Shown: positions 18,089 through 34,083, counted from the first letter of the stretch. The stretch is 64,000 bases of DNA from Cytobacillus gottheilii (GCF_001636345.1 NZ_KV440945.1:2871354-2935353); one strand, 5' to 3'. The notes: generated from the letters alone by a model not told the origin. Numbers and translations are program-made.

Positions 18089-18232
18089 TTGAAATTTGTT
18101 GATGATTTAGCTGGTGCTATATATGATATTTTTAAATTTTTTATAGGTTCGATTAGCTATTTTCTTACAGGGATGATAATTGTTGCTGTTCTAATGTATT
18201 TGATAGTTTGGATATTTGGTTTATTTCAGTAA
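18089..18232 (+). CDS. Small membrane protein (47 aa), unknown
   Basis: An open frame starting at TTG 18089, eight bases after a strong GGGAGGGG site (18073-18080). The peptide starts MKFVDDLAGAIYDIFKFF and has one hydrophobic span (~19-45, with GMIIVAVLMYLIVWIFG), so it should be a single-pass membrane protein. No family is recognised. The strong ribosome site and clean hydrophobic segment support it; the TTG start and isolation reduce confidence. Confidence 0.5.
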   Translation: MKFVDDLAGAIYDIFKFFIGSISYFLTGMIIVAVLMYLIVWIFGLFQ

Positions 18233-18364
18233 ACACCTTAAATTAGTATCAATAGAGATCTCAATCTTCTTCAACTACAGGGGGAAAGGTTACATGAAGA
18301 AGGATATGTGAAGTTTAAAAATAGAATATGAATATGTATTAAAAAAGTAAAGGAGGTTGCATAT

Positions 18365-18871
18365 TTGAGACTTAGACAAATGGCTGTCGTTTTTCTTTTA
18401 AGTGAAGATCAAGATGTTTTGTTTCTTCAAAAAAAGTCAAAAGACTCTTTCTTTGCAGGTTTCTTAGTCCCAATAGGCGGACATATTGAAGGTCATGAAA
18501 TAAATGAACCTCAAGAGGCTTGTTTACGAGAGATTGAGGAAGAAACTGGATTGAAAAGGGAATTAATAGAAAATCTAAAACTTAGATATATCGTACATAG
18601 AATAAAGGAAGATCAAGAAATTCGATTACAATATATTTTCTTTGGAAATGTATCAAAAATTAATACCTTAATTGAGAGTGATGAAGGTTCATTAGCATGG
18701 GTAGGCTATAACGATATTTTAAGGAAAAATGTCTCAGCCACTACTATTGAAATAGTTAAACACTACAAGGAAATAGGCAAATCTACTGAAAATGTGTATG
18801 TAGGTTCAATGAGGTCACTAAAAGGAAATCCTACTATTACTTGGGGACTTTTAGAGGATTGGGAAAAGTAA
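18365..18871 (+). CDS. Nudix hydrolase
   Basis: 168 aa. Nudix enzymes split nucleoside diphosphates linked to another group. The Nudix box is present at about 38-62, GGHIEGHEINEPQEACL then REIEEETG, with two residues more than the canonical spacing, as seen in some Nudix subfamilies. The REIEEE metal ligands are intact. It starts at TTG 18365 after AAAGGAGGT. The substrate cannot be told; a MutT-type sanitising role is one possibility. It lies in the accessory block next to VOC and GrpB genes. Confidence 0.8.
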   Translation: MRLRQMAVVFLLSEDQDVLFLQKKSKDSFFAGFLVPIGGHIEGHEINEPQEACLREIEEETGLKRELIENLKLRYIVHRIKEDQEIRLQYIFFGNVSKINTLIESDEGSLAWVGYNDILRKNVSATTIEIVKHYKEIGKSTENVYVGSMRSLKGNPTITWGLLEDWEK

Positions 18872-19002
18872 TTCTTCTGATAAAATAGTTTTTATTATAT
18901 GTGAAAATAAAGGTTATGAAGTATTGCACTTAACCAAACAGGTGCTTAAGGTTAAGAACGCCTACCAATCCAGGCGACTTTACTTAAGAGAGGAACGGTA
19001 AT

Positions 19003-19380
19003 ATGAGTGTGCTCTTTAGAGTTGAATTGTATATAAGGGATATTGAAAAATCTATAAGCTTTTATCAAAATATCATTGGATTAGAACTCTATGGAAGAAG
19101 CGAACGTTCTGCCCGCTTCAATTATGATTGTTTTTCATTATTACTTACCTCTGAAACCATTTTAGCTGATGATCATTATTTTAATAAAGGTGTAAAGGGA
19201 GATATGAGAGGAAAAGGGTTTGAATTCATTATTGTTGTTGAAGAATTAGAATCAGTTTATCAACGGTGTATGGATTACAATTACCCAATTGAAGTTGAGA
19301 TAGAAAAATATCCTTGGGAAATGAGAGGGTTTAAAATTGCCGATCCGGATGGGTATTTTTTAAGGATTACATCCAAATGA
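19003..19380 (+). CDS. VOC (glyoxalase/bleomycin resistance) family protein
   Basis: 125 aa with the paired beta-alpha-beta-beta-beta modules of the VOC fold: FRVELYIRDIEKSISFYQNIIGLEL at the N-terminus and GFKIADPDGYFLRI at the C-terminus, where the last glutamate metal ligand is not obvious. The family includes glyoxalase I, dioxygenases and drug-binding proteins; I cannot choose among them. ATG 19003 has GAGAGGAACGG upstream. Confidence 0.75.
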   Translation: MSVLFRVELYIRDIEKSISFYQNIIGLELYGRSERSARFNYDCFSLLLTSETILADDHYFNKGVKGDMRGKGFEFIIVVEELESVYQRCMDYNYPIEVEIEKYPWEMRGFKIADPDGYFLRITSK

Positions 19381-19493
19381 GAATTTTGAAGAAATGTACT
19401 TAGGGTTGTCATATAATGCAGCTTTTCTTATGTAACAAACGGGCAAGCTTTATAGAATGAGATAAAAAAGTATTTTTTATAGGTGGGAACAAT

Positions 19494-20009
19494 ATGACGA
19501 AACCAATTGTTAATCTTAGTTATTATAATCTTAATTGGGAAACACAATTTGAATATGAGAAGAAAAGAATTGTTGATGTTTTAGGAGATAATGTTGTTGG
19601 GATTGAACATATAGGAAGCACTTCTATAAAGGGATTAGAAGCGAAAGCAATAATTGATATTATTGTAGGAGTACATTATTTAGATGAAGTATCCAACTTT
19701 GTTATTCCTCTAAGTAAAATTGAATATGAATATGTTGATAAACCTGAGTTTAAAGAAAGAAGGTTTTTTAGGAAGGAAGTATGGGGACAAGGCACTTGTC
19801 ATTTGCATATATGTGAAATTAACAGTAGTGAGTGGATTGAAAAAATATTGTTTCGAGATTATCTTAGGTTACACCCCCATGCAGCTAAAGAATATGCTTC
19901 ATTAAAAAAAGAACTTGCTTCTAAATATAAGTTCGATAGACCAACATATACAAAGAAAAAAGAACCGTTTATTAAAACTATTATCGAAAAAGCTATAAAG
20001 GAAATGTAA
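19494..20009 (+). CDS. GrpB/UPF0157 family nucleotidyltransferase-like protein
   Basis: 171 aa. The signature HIGSTSIKGLEAKAIIDI lies at about 41-58, matching the GrpB (UPF0157) nucleotidyltransferase-fold family, with CHLHICEINSSEW and FRDYLRLHPHAAKEY further on. Its biochemical role is not established. ATG 19494 is preceded by TAGGTGG. It is the last plus-strand gene before the pyr operon and shares a bidirectional stem with it at 20081-20115. Confidence 0.8.
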   Translation: MTKPIVNLSYYNLNWETQFEYEKKRIVDVLGDNVVGIEHIGSTSIKGLEAKAIIDIIVGVHYLDEVSNFVIPLSKIEYEYVDKPEFKERRFFRKEVWGQGTCHLHICEINSSEWIEKILFRDYLRLHPHAAKEYASLKKELASKYKFDRPTYTKKKEPFIKTIIEKAIKEM

Positions 20010-20080
20010 ATTAAATAAAGATCGCTTATTAAAACTAACACTTGCTACAGTTAAACAACCCCCTTATCTCAAAGAAGAAG

Positions 20081-20115
20081 AAAAGCTTGAGGCTTCTAAG
20101 TTCCCTCAAGCTTTT
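20081..20115. terminator. Bidirectional terminator between the GrpB gene and pyrE
   Basis: A perfect 12-bp stem, AAAAGCTTGAGG (20081-20092) with CCTCAAGCTTTT (20104-20115), 11-nt loop. On the minus strand it is followed by CTTCTTCTTTG, and T runs sit in the stem on both strands, so it can stop both convergent units. The rest of 20010-20230 holds no gene. Confidence 0.75.
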
Positions 20116-20230
20116 AGTATACAATTGTATTGTTATTTACCTTGTTATGTGCCCTTCAAAATCGCAAGTTATTTATGGTGCCTTTTTAGATTCCCACGTT
20201 ATCAGAACTGCTTAACAAGCATTAACTTTC

Positions 20231-20862
20231 TTATGACTGAACAGCCTTCCCCCAAGCTTCCGGGTCTTTTCTCCATTGTGCCAGGCTGTTCACATCTTTT
20301 TCTTCAATATGACCTTTTGCCTCGGCCAATTCTGCTAGTGTTTCAAAATCACTTAATGCATGGGCAGTTACGCCAGCAGCACCCAGCTTTTCTGTGCCAG
20401 CTGTCAGTCCATATGTAAAGATTGCAGCAACACCAAGCACTTCAAGTCCTTCTTCGCGCAATGCTTCGACAGCCGTAATTGCACTGCCTCCAGTTGAAAT
20501 TAAGTCTTCAACCACAACGACCTTTTGGCCGGCTGTCGCTTTGCCTTCAATTTGTTTGCCTTTACCATGTCCTTTTGCCTTTGAGCGCACATAACACATT
20601 GGCAAATCCATCAGGTCACTTACCCAGGCAGCGTGCGGGATGCCTGCTGTTGCTGTGCCTGCGATTAATTCCGCTTCTGGGAATTGTTCTTCAATGATTT
20701 GTTTCAAGCCGGCTGCAATTTGTTTGCGCACTGCTGGATAAGATAATGTTAAACGGTTATCACAGTAAATCGGCGAGCGCAGTCCAGAAGACCAAGTAAA
20801 TGGGTCGTTTGGACTTAGAGCAACGGCCCCAATATCCAGTAAGCTTTGCGCAATTTCTTTTT

Positions 20863-20866
<4 letters not shown>
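20231..20866 (-). CDS. pyrE: Orotate phosphoribosyltransferase
   Basis: 211 aa. Makes OMP from orotate and PRPP. The PRPP-binding motif [14 protein letters not shown] and the substrate segment [12 protein letters not shown] are intact. ATG 20866 overlaps the pyrF stop (ATGA), with GGGAGGGCG just ahead; the frame upstream to 20884 only contains that site. It is the last gene of the pyr operon, followed by the stem at 20081-20115. Confidence 0.96.
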
Positions 20867-23267
<2,401 letters not shown>

Positions 23268-23271
<4 letters not shown>

Positions 23272-26200
23272 ACGAGCACTGCCTCCTGTCCTGCCTCTGG
23301 ATGACTCATTGCTTCTGCAGAAAAGTTCATTGATTCAATTACTTGTAAAATCGCTGAAGCTGTATCAAGTGAAGTTAAGCATGGTACCCCATTTTCAACT
23401 GACTCGCGGCGGATTCGGAAGCCATCACGCTGCGGCTGCTTTCCTTTTGTCAGCGTGTTAATGACAATTTGCGCTCCGCCATTCCGGATGGCATCGAGCA
23501 GGTTCGGACCTTCAGAACCAATTTTGTCTGTTACATCAACTGGGATGCCGTTTGCTTCTAACACTTCAGCTGTTCCGCTTGTCGCCATGATTCTATAGCC
23601 GATTGAAACAAATCTTTTCGCAAGCTGAAGTGCCTCTTCCTTATCTTTGTCTGCAACTGTCATTAACACTGTACCAAACTTATGAATGTTCATACCGGAA
23701 GCAACAAGGCCTTTATACAATGCTTTTTCAAGTGTTGTATCTTTACCCATTACCTCTCCGGTTGATTTCATTTCAGGTCCGAGTGTAATGTCTACACGTC
23801 TTAATTTTGCAAAAGAGAAGACCGGAACCTTTACATATACGCCTGAACGTTCTGGTACAAGTCCAGTTGAATAGCCTAGTTCTTTTAATGATTCTCCCAG
23901 AATGACTTTTGTTGCTAGATTGGCCATTGGCACATTTGTTATTTTGCTTAAGAATGGAACCGTCCGGCTTGAACGCGGATTGACTTCAAGCACATAGACC
24001 TCTTCTTTTGCGACAACATATTGAATGTTTAACAGTCCAACAATGCCTAATCCCTTTGCAAGCTTTTCTGTATAAGTGATTAGTTTTTCTTTCACAGCTG
24101 CAGAGATATTTTGCGGCGGGTACACAGCAATGGAGTCGCCTGAGTGCACACCGGCTCTTTCGATATGCTCCATAATTCCAGGGATTACTACTGTTTCACC
24201 ATCACAAATCGCATCCACTTCGATTTCTTTGCCTGTTAAGTAGCGGTCGATTAACACAGGATGCTCGGGATTTACTTTTACCGCGTTTTTCATGTAGTGC
24301 AATAATTCTTCTTCTTTATAAACGATCTCCATTGCTCTTCCGCCGAGAACGTACGATGGTCTTACAAGCACTGGATAGCCAATTTCAGAAGCGATCAGAA
24401 CCGCTTGCTCAACCGACTTTGCTGTTTTTCCTTTTGGCTGCGGAATTTGCAGCTCTGTTAAGGCTTGTTCGAACTTGTCGCGGTTCTCTGCACGATCCAT
24501 ATTTTCAAGAGTTGTACCTAAGATTTTCACGCCTCTTGCCACTAATTGATCGGCAAGGTTAATGGCTGTCTGACCGCCGAATTGAACGACTACACCTTCT
24601 GGCTGTTCAAGATCAATAATGTGCATGACATCTTCAATCGTCAACGGCTCAAAATATAGCTTATCTGAAATACTGAAATCAGTTGAAACCGTTTCTGGGT
24701 TGTTGTTGATGATAATCGCTTCATAACCTGCTTGTTTAATCGCCCATACAGCATGAACGGTTGAATAATCAAACTCGATTCCCTGCCCGATGCGGATTGG
24801 ACCAGATCCTAAGACAATGACACTCTTTTTCTCTGTTACAATCGATTCGTTCTCTTCTTCATATGTGCCGTAGTAATATGGTGTTTCTGATTCGAATTCA
24901 GCAGCACATGTATCAACCATTTTGTATACCGGCATTAAATCCTGTTCTTTTCTCCACTCGTAAACATCAAGTTCCGTGCTATTCCACAGCTTCGCGATCA
25001 CTGAATCGGCAAAGCCCATTTCCTTCGCTTTTTTCGCAGTATCATACTGGAATGGATGATCCTTTACTTGTTGTTCAAAAGCAATGATTTTTGAAAATTT
25101 ATGCAGGAAGAACAGATCAATTTCACACCACTCATGAATGGTTTCAATTGTGATTCCGCGTTTTAATGCTTCACCGATATAAAATAAGCGCTCGTCACCA
25201 GCTTTTCTAATCCGTTTTTCTAAAAGGGCATCATCAATGCTGTCTGCATCATTTAGAGCGAGATGAAATACATTGGCCTCTAGTGAGCGAATCGCTTTTA
25301 GCAGGGATTCCTCAAACGTGCGGCCGATTGCCATAACCTCTCCTGTTGCTTTCATTTGCGTTCCCAGTGTGCGGTTGGCCGATTCAAATTTATCAAATGG
25401 CCAGCGTGGAATCTTTGAAACCACATAATCTAATGCTGGCTCAAAGCTTGCATATGTTTTTCCTGTAACAGGATTCATCATTTCATCCAGTGTCAGTCCA
25501 ACAGCAATTTTTGCAGCAAGCTTTGCAATTGGATAGCCTGTAGCTTTTGAAGCAAGTGCAGATGAACGGCTTACCCTTGGATTTACTTCAATGATGTAAT
25601 AATTGAAGCTGTAAGGATCTAGGGCAAGCTGCACATTACAGCCACCTTCAATCTCAAGCGCACGAATGATTTTTAAAGACGTATTGCGCAGGAGCTGATA
25701 TTCTCTATCACTTAAAGTTTGGCTTGGTGCAACAACGATTGAGTCGCCTGTATGAACACCGACTGGATCAATGTTTTCCATATTACATACGACAATTGCA
25801 TTATCATTTGAGTCGCGCATTACTTCATATTCAATTTCCTTGTAGCCAGCAATACTTTTTTCAAGCAAACACTGTGTTACAGGACTATTTTTTAAACCGC
25901 TTGTAACAATTTCAATCAGTTCTTCTTCATCCTGACAAATTCCGCCGCCAGTGCCGCCTAATGTATAGGCTGGGCGGACAATAACAGGGTATCCGACACG
26001 CTCGACAAATGTATAAGCTTCTTCGAGATTGTGAATAATATCGCTCTCTGGGACAGGCTCTCCCAGTTCATGCATTAAGTTTCTGAAAAGGTCACGGTCC
26101 TCTGCTTTTTCAATTGCTGTAAGCTTTGTACCGAGAATTTCAACGCCACACTCTTCCAGCACGCCGGATTTTGATAATTCGACTGCTAAATTGAGTCCTG

Positions 26201-26480
26201 TCTGTCCGCCTAAAGTCGGCACAAGTGCATCTGGTCTTTCTTTGCGGATAATTCGGCTTACAAATTCAAGCGTAAGCGGTTCGATATAAACGGCATCTGC
26301 TATTTCTGTGTCTGTCATGATTGTAGCAGGATTGGAGTTTACTAGAATAACTTTGTAGCCTTCTTCTTTTAAGGCAATACATGCTTGTGTTCCTGCATAA
26401 TCAAATTCTGCAGCCTGGCCGATTACGATCGGGCCTGATCCGATGACGAGAATGCTTTTTATATCTGTACGCTTTGTCAT
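23268..26480 (-). CDS. carB: Carbamoyl-phosphate synthase large chain (pyrimidine-specific)
   Basis: 1070 aa, equal to PyrAB of Bacillus. Two homologous ATP-grasp halves: the first ([20 protein letters not shown]) makes carboxyphosphate, the second ([18 protein letters not shown]) phosphorylates carbamate, joined by an oligomerisation domain; the C-terminal ~130 residues are the MGS-like allosteric domain. It works with CarA, which supplies ammonia from glutamine. Coupled by 4-bp overlaps to carA and pyrK. B. subtilis calls it pyrAB. Confidence 0.97.
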
Positions 26481-27561
26481 TTGTTTACACCTTCCAATTT
26501 GTCAGATTCAATCATTGCTAGAAATTGTTCAAAAAGTCCATTTGCATCTTCTGGTCCTGGTGAAGCTTCTGGATGGTACTGGACCGTAAATGCCGGATAA
26601 TCTTTATGTTTTAACCCTTCGATCGTACGATCATTTAAGGCAATATGTGTCACTTCTAATCTTGTATTCTCTAAAGAGGTCTCGTTCACTGTATAACCGT
26701 GGTTTTGAGAAGTCAGTGCCACCTTGCCTGTCGCTAAATCTTTTACCGGATGATTGGAGCCGCGGTGTCCGAACTTCATTTTCTCTGTATTCGCTCCACA
26801 GGAAAGGGCAAATAATTGATGTCCAAGACAGATGCCAAACAATGGAACCTTGCCAAGCAAACCTTGGATCATACTGATTGCTTCCGGAACATCCTTTGGA
26901 TCTCCAGGTCCGTTAGAAAGCATGACACCATCAGGGCTAAGATTTAAGATTTCCTCAGCTGTAGTATGGTACGGAACAACAATCACATCACAGCCTCTGT
27001 TGTTCAATTCACGCAAAATGCCGTGCTTCATTCCGTAATCCACCAGCACAACTCTTCTGCCGCGGCCAGGACTTGGATAAGCTGTTTTGGTAGAAACCTG
27101 CTTCACTTGGTCTGTTCTTAGTGAAGTGGAGCGGAGCTTTTCGATCACATCTTCTGGATTTTCTTCTATTCTGCAGATAATTCCTTTTAATGTGCCGTAT
27201 TTGCGGATGATTCTTGTCAGTTTTCTCGTATCAATTCCTGAAATGCCAGGAATATTGCGCAGCTTTAGAAAATCGTCCAGTGAGCGTTCATTCCGCCAGT
27301 TGGATGGGAAGTCAGCTGCTTCCTTGACGATTAACCCGTTGATTGCAGGGTTAATGCTTTCAAAATCATCGCGGTTAATGCCATAGTTTCCGATTAAAGG
27401 ATATGTTAAGGTTACAATCTGGCCACAGTAAGATGGGTCCGAGAGTATTTCCTGATAGCCTGTCATTCCAGTATTAAAAACGACCTCTCCGCTAAGCATT
27501 CGTTCTCCGCCAAAGCCTTCTCCGATAAAAATCGTTCCATCCTCTAAGATTAGTTGTCTTT

Positions 27562-27565
<4 letters not shown>
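26477..27565 (-). CDS. carA: Carbamoyl-phosphate synthase small (glutaminase) chain
   Basis: 362 aa. Class I amidotransferase: Cys ~246 in FGICLGHQ, and the His-Glu pair in [12 protein letters not shown]. The N-terminal domain ([19 protein letters not shown]) is the small-subunit-specific part. The frame continues up to 27634, but ATG 27565 overlaps the pyrC stop (ATGA) and matches the known N-terminus. B. subtilis calls it pyrAA. Confidence 0.96.
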
Positions 27566-29904
<2,339 letters not shown>

Positions 29905-29918
29905 CTTCTTAAAAGGCG

Positions 29919-31217
29919 TTATGCCACATCATCATTGTGAGATTCGTTTTCATCTAAATCCGCCATTTTCTCTCTGCCTGGAAGGATCAGGTTTAATAAC
30001 ACACCGCTGATTGCTGCAAGTGCCATTCCTTCAAGTTCAAAGTTTCCAATGGCGATATGTGCTCCGCCAATTCCTATAACTAAGATGACAGATGAGATGA
30101 CAAGGTTGCGGTTATTGCCAAAGTCAACTTTGCTGTCAACTAGCAGTCTTAAACCAGATGAAGCGATAATTCCGAACAGCAGGATCGATACGCCTCCCAT
30201 TACTGGAGAAGGAATGGATGAAATTAATGCAGTTATTTTTCCGATGAAGCCGAATAGGATTGCGAATACCGCTGCTCCAGCCAAAACATATACGCTGTAA
30301 ACCTTTGTAATCGCCAGCACACCAATGTTTTCTCCATACGTCGTTTTCGGCGGTCCGCCAATTAAAGCGGAAATCATTGTAGCTGTTCCGTCTCCTAAAA
30401 TGGAGCGGTGTAAGCCTGGATCTTTTATATAGTTCTTGCCTACAACCTTACCAAGGACAAGCTGATGTCCGATATGCTCTGAAATTGTCACAATTGCTAC
30501 TGGTGCCATCAGGAATATTAATGTTGAAGTAATGCTGATATCATAATGCACGATCGGGAAAATAAAATCTGGCATCTCGATCCAAGCTGCTTCTCTTACT
30601 CCTGTGAAGTCAACAATGCCGATTATCACTGAGTATAGATATCCGACGATGATTCCTAAAAGGATGGATACCATTCCAAACATGCCTTTGCCGAAGATTG
30701 AAAACAAAATTGTTGCTGCAAGAGTTACAATGGCTGCTGAGAAGTGAAGCAGACTGTATTCTCCTGATGCAGGGTTATTCATGGCCATGCCAACTGCTGT
30801 ACCTGCTAGAGCCAAACCAATTACGATAATCACCGGACCAACAACAACTGGCGGTAAAATATTCATAATCCAGCGGAAGCCTGCTTTTTTAATGATTAAA
30901 GCCACTATGCCGTATACGAGACCAGCTATGAAGGATCCGATCATCGCTGCGCCAGGTCCGCCAATCTCATGAGCCGTGGTTAAAGGAATGATGAAGGCGA
31001 AAGACGAGCCAAGATATGCTGGTACTTGAAACTTAGTGATTAAGAGGAAAGCCAGCGTCCCTATACCGCTTGAAATAAGGGCCATCGCTGGGCTTAAGTC
31101 AACTAAAATGGGTACAAGTACGGTTGCACCAAACATAGCGAATAAGTGCTGTAAGCTAAGTGTAAGCCATTGAAATGGTGATGGTTTATCTTTAATATCT
31201 AGAACTGGATTTCTCAT
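29919..31217 (-). CDS. pyrP: Uracil permease (NCS2 family)
   Basis: 432 aa, about 12-14 TM segments. It imports uracil with protons. Family motifs: QHLFAMFGATVLVPIL near the N-terminus, the substrate-site segment around ISEHIGHQLVLGKVVGKNY, and GGPPKTTYGENIG. ATG 31217 with GGGAGAG ahead is chosen; the frame upstream to 31241 only carries the binding site. It sits between two attenuators in the pyr operon, as in B. subtilis. Confidence 0.95.
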   Translation of the reverse strand: MRNPVLDIKDKPSPFQWLTLSLQHLFAMFGATVLVPILVDLSPAMALISSGIGTLAFLLITKFQVPAYLGSSFAFIIPLTTAHEIGGPGAAMIGSFIAGLVYGIVALIIKKAGFRWIMNILPPVVVGPVIIVIGLALAGTAVGMAMNNPASGEYSLLHFSAAIVTLAATILFSIFGKGMFGMVSILLGIIVGYLYSVIIGIVDFTGVREAAWIEMPDFIFPIVHYDISITSTLIFLMAPVAIVTISEHIGHQLVLGKVVGKNYIKDPGLHRSILGDGTATMISALIGGPPKTTYGENIGVLAITKVYSVYVLAGAAVFAILFGFIGKITALISSIPSPVMGGVSILLFGIIASSGLRLLVDSKVDFGNNRNLVISSVILVIGIGGAHIAIGNFELEGMALAAISGVLLNLILPGREKMADLDENESHNDDVA

Positions 31218-31252
31218 AAGGCTCTCTCCCTTTACATTCATTTAAGTAAAAA

Positions 31253-31346
31253 ACCCTCTTTGCGTTAGGCTGCAAAGAGGGTATAAGAGCACAGCAAAAG
31301 AAAGACAATTCTCTTGCCGGTTCCCCTTTGTCAGCCTCACGGGACT
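31253..31346 (-). promoter_or_regulatory. PyrR attenuator between pyrR and pyrP
   Basis: PyrR loop AGTCCCGTGAGGCT at 31346-31333 (minus). The terminator is ACCCTCTTTGC (31282-31272) with GCAAAGAGGGT (31263-31253) and then TTTTTTACTT. It follows the pyrR stop by 24 bp. Second attenuator of the operon. Confidence 0.95.
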
Positions 31347-31370
31347 GCTTTTAAAAAGGGTATGAAATTT

Positions 31371-32060
<690 letters not shown>

Positions 32061-32087
32061 GTCTTAAAGGACTATTCAACTGTGTTT

Positions 32088-32116
32088 ATCATATAGCAGC
32101 TATCGAATTTTGTCAA
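32088..32116 (-). promoter_or_regulatory. Sigma-A promoter of the pyr operon
   Basis: TTGACA (32116-32111), 17-nt spacer, TATGAT (32093-32088), minus strand. The -35 box contains the TGA stop codon of rluD, so the promoter starts inside the upstream gene. Transcription would begin near 32081, about 20 nt before the PyrR loop. Confidence 0.9.
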
Positions 32117-33024
32117 CGGTTATTTCTTAATGAATCAAGCAGTTCAGTATAATCTGCAGGAAGCGGTGCTTCAAACTCGATATACTCACCCGTGCGGGGG
32201 TGATCAAACCCTAATACACCTGCATGCAGGACTTGTCCATTAAAATCAATCGTTTTCCTTGGACCATATTTCGGATCGCCTGCAAGCGGGTAGCCAATAT
32301 ATTTCATGTGAACACGAATTTGATGTGTTCTCCCTGTTTCCAGCTGACATTCAACGAGAGTGAAGTTCTCAAAACGTTCGAGTACCCTGAAATGAGTGAC
32401 AGCATGCTTGCCTTCATCGACCACCGCCATGTTTTGACGATCTTTAGGGTCACGTGCAATTGGGGCATCAATCGTTCCATGGTCATGGGGAATTAAACCA
32501 TGCACAACCGCTTTGTATTTACGGGTAACCGTTTTTTCAACAAGCTGATTGACAAGACTTTCATGAGCCATATCATTTTTAGCAACCATCAAAAGGCCAG
32601 AAGTATCTTTATCAATTCTGTGAACAATTCCAGGACGCATTACGCCATTAATGCCAGAAAGATCTGTACAGTGCGCCATTAATCCATTCACAAGTGTTCC
32701 CGTTTGATGGCCAGCCGCAGGATGTACAACCATCCCTTTTGGTTTATTAACGACAAGAACATCCGAATCTTCAAAATAAATTTCCAGATCCATTTGCTCT
32801 GCTACAATATCAAGCTCTTCAGGATCAGGCAATGAAATTTCAATCTGATCATTCAGGCTGCATTTATAATTTGTTTTAATGGTTTTCCCGTTAACAAGCA
32901 CCAAATTATCTTTAATCCACTGCTGTACTTGTGTTCTGGACCATTCTTCATTTACATTTGAAAGAACTTTATCAATTCTTTCTCCTACTTGTTCTTCAAG
33001 AACGATGTGTTCCACTTTTTCCAT
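32113..33024 (-). CDS. rluD: RluD-type large-subunit pseudouridine synthase (YlyB)
   Basis: 303 aa. An N-terminal S4 RNA-binding domain (~12-75) is followed by the pseudouridine synthase domain with catalytic D138 in [11 protein letters not shown] and the [13 protein letters not shown] motif. The B. subtilis orthologue is YlyB; the exact 23S positions here are not shown. It overlaps lspA by 29 bp and its stop lies within the pyr promoter. Confidence 0.93.
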   Translation of the reverse strand: MEKVEHIVLEEQVGERIDKVLSNVNEEWSRTQVQQWIKDNLVLVNGKTIKTNYKCSLNDQIEISLPDPEELDIVAEQMDLEIYFEDSDVLVVNKPKGMVVHPAAGHQTGTLVNGLMAHCTDLSGINGVMRPGIVHRIDKDTSGLLMVAKNDMAHESLVNQLVEKTVTRKYKAVVHGLIPHDHGTIDAPIARDPKDRQNMAVVDEGKHAVTHFRVLERFENFTLVECQLETGRTHQIRVHMKYIGYPLAGDPKYGPRKTIDFNGQVLHAGVLGFDHPRTGEYIEFEAPLPADYTELLDSLRNNR

Positions 33025-33490
33025 CTTTTTTCTCCTTCTTAGCTGCTATTTCCTCTAAGATCATTTGCAGCATTAACATTCCAACACCAATACATAATGC
33101 GGCATCAGCTACATTAAAAATAGGGAAATCATAAGAAAAGATATACGTATTAACAAAGTCTACAACTTCCTGATGTAAAACCCGATCAATAAAATTTCCT
33201 ATTGCTCCGCCAAGCATTAATGCTAAGGAAACACCTAACAGATGGTTTCCTTTTGCCGCTTTTTGCATGTAATAAACGATTCCTATGATGACAATAACGG
33301 TTATGATATAGAAAAACCACATTTGCCCTTCCAGTATGCCCCAAGCAGCACCAGGATTGCGATGGGATGTTATATACAGAAAATCTTCAATAATTTCAAC
33401 ACTTTCACCAAGCTCAAAATTTTTGACAATCAGCCATTTTGTCAGCTGATCAAGCGCAATGACAAATACTGTAATTATGTAATAAAACAC
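32996..33490 (-). CDS. lspA: Lipoprotein signal peptidase (signal peptidase II)
   Basis: 164 aa, four TM helices. An aspartyl protease that cuts prolipoproteins after lipidation. The catalytic aspartates are D102 (GNFIDR) and D129 (FNVADA); NPGAAWG lies at 45-51. The frame opens at GTG 33505, but GGAGGTT lies between it and GTG 33490, and the result ([19 protein letters not shown]) matches B. subtilis LspA, so 33490 is used. Confidence 0.95.
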   Translation of the reverse strand: MFYYIITVFVIALDQLTKWLIVKNFELGESVEIIEDFLYITSHRNPGAAWGILEGQMWFFYIITVIVIIGIVYYMQKAAKGNHLLGVSLALMLGGAIGNFIDRVLHQEVVDFVNTYIFSYDFPIFNVADAALCIGVGMLMLQMILEEIAAKKEKKDGKSGTHRS

Positions 33491-33566
33491 AAAGGCAACC
33501 TCCACAATTCATATCGTTACCTTAGCATTTTAGCATAAACAGCCTGAAAGCAACAGTAAGCATTCT

Positions 33567-33851
33567 TTAAAAGAGTGCTTTTCGATAAAATTTCCCCAGG
33601 CTTGTGTAATCGTCTTTTGACTTGAGGGTTGGAATTTCTTTTAGCAGTTCTGTTGGCAGAAGTTCTCCCGAAAGCTCGCACATGCCATAATTGCCTTGTT
33701 CAAGTTTTGCAATTGTTCTTTCAACATCGTGCAATTCTTCAAGAAGGATAGGTTTAATTAGCGGATTACTGGTACCATTCATTAGCCTTTCTAAAAGTTC
33801 TTGTCTCGTGTTACGGAGTTCTGAATAAAGATCGTTAATGTTTGCATCCAT
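33567..33851 (-). CDS. ylyA: DksA/TraR-like protein YlyA with degenerate zinc finger
   Basis: 94 aa from ATG 33851, which follows GGAGGAAAAG; the frame to 33920 is not used. An N-terminal helical hairpin (DLYSELRNTRQELLERL to LHDVERTIAKLEQGNYG) resembles DksA-type proteins that enter the RNA polymerase secondary channel. Of the usual four zinc cysteines only one remains (YGMCELSGELL). In B. subtilis ylyA lies in the same place between ileS and lspA and affects late spore gene expression. A 14-bp palindrome (33893-33906) lies in its leader. Confidence 0.8.
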   Translation of the reverse strand: MDANINDLYSELRNTRQELLERLMNGTSNPLIKPILLEELHDVERTIAKLEQGNYGMCELSGELLPTELLKEIPTLKSKDDYTSLGKFYRKALF

Positions 33852-34083
33852 ATCTTTTCCTCCGTTCATTTTGTTTCTTATATTATTTTCCGCATGCTCG
33901 AGCATGACACGGGAAAACATTTAACATAAGGAACAACATTTGACGGAGGTGGTAATAATCAACAGAGAAGATACATGTATATTGACTAAATTAAGAAAGT
34001 TGCGATTTGAAAAACCATTATTGTAGAGGCGGGTTTTAGAAGTAGTCCGTTTCTTTACGCTGCTGCAGACCTATGCTTTTCGC
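33852..34083. other. Intergenic DNA before ylyA
   Basis: Part of the 877-bp gap between ileS and ylyA. It contains the ylyA leader with a perfect 14-bp palindrome CATGCTCGAGCATG (33893-33906). No further gene is visible; a plus-strand AGGTGG site near 33949 opens only a four-codon frame. Confidence 0.5.

Noticed and set aside
19003-19380. Fosfomycin resistance (FosB-like) assignment
   Set aside because: Only the general VOC fold is visible; FosB-specific residues cannot be confirmed.
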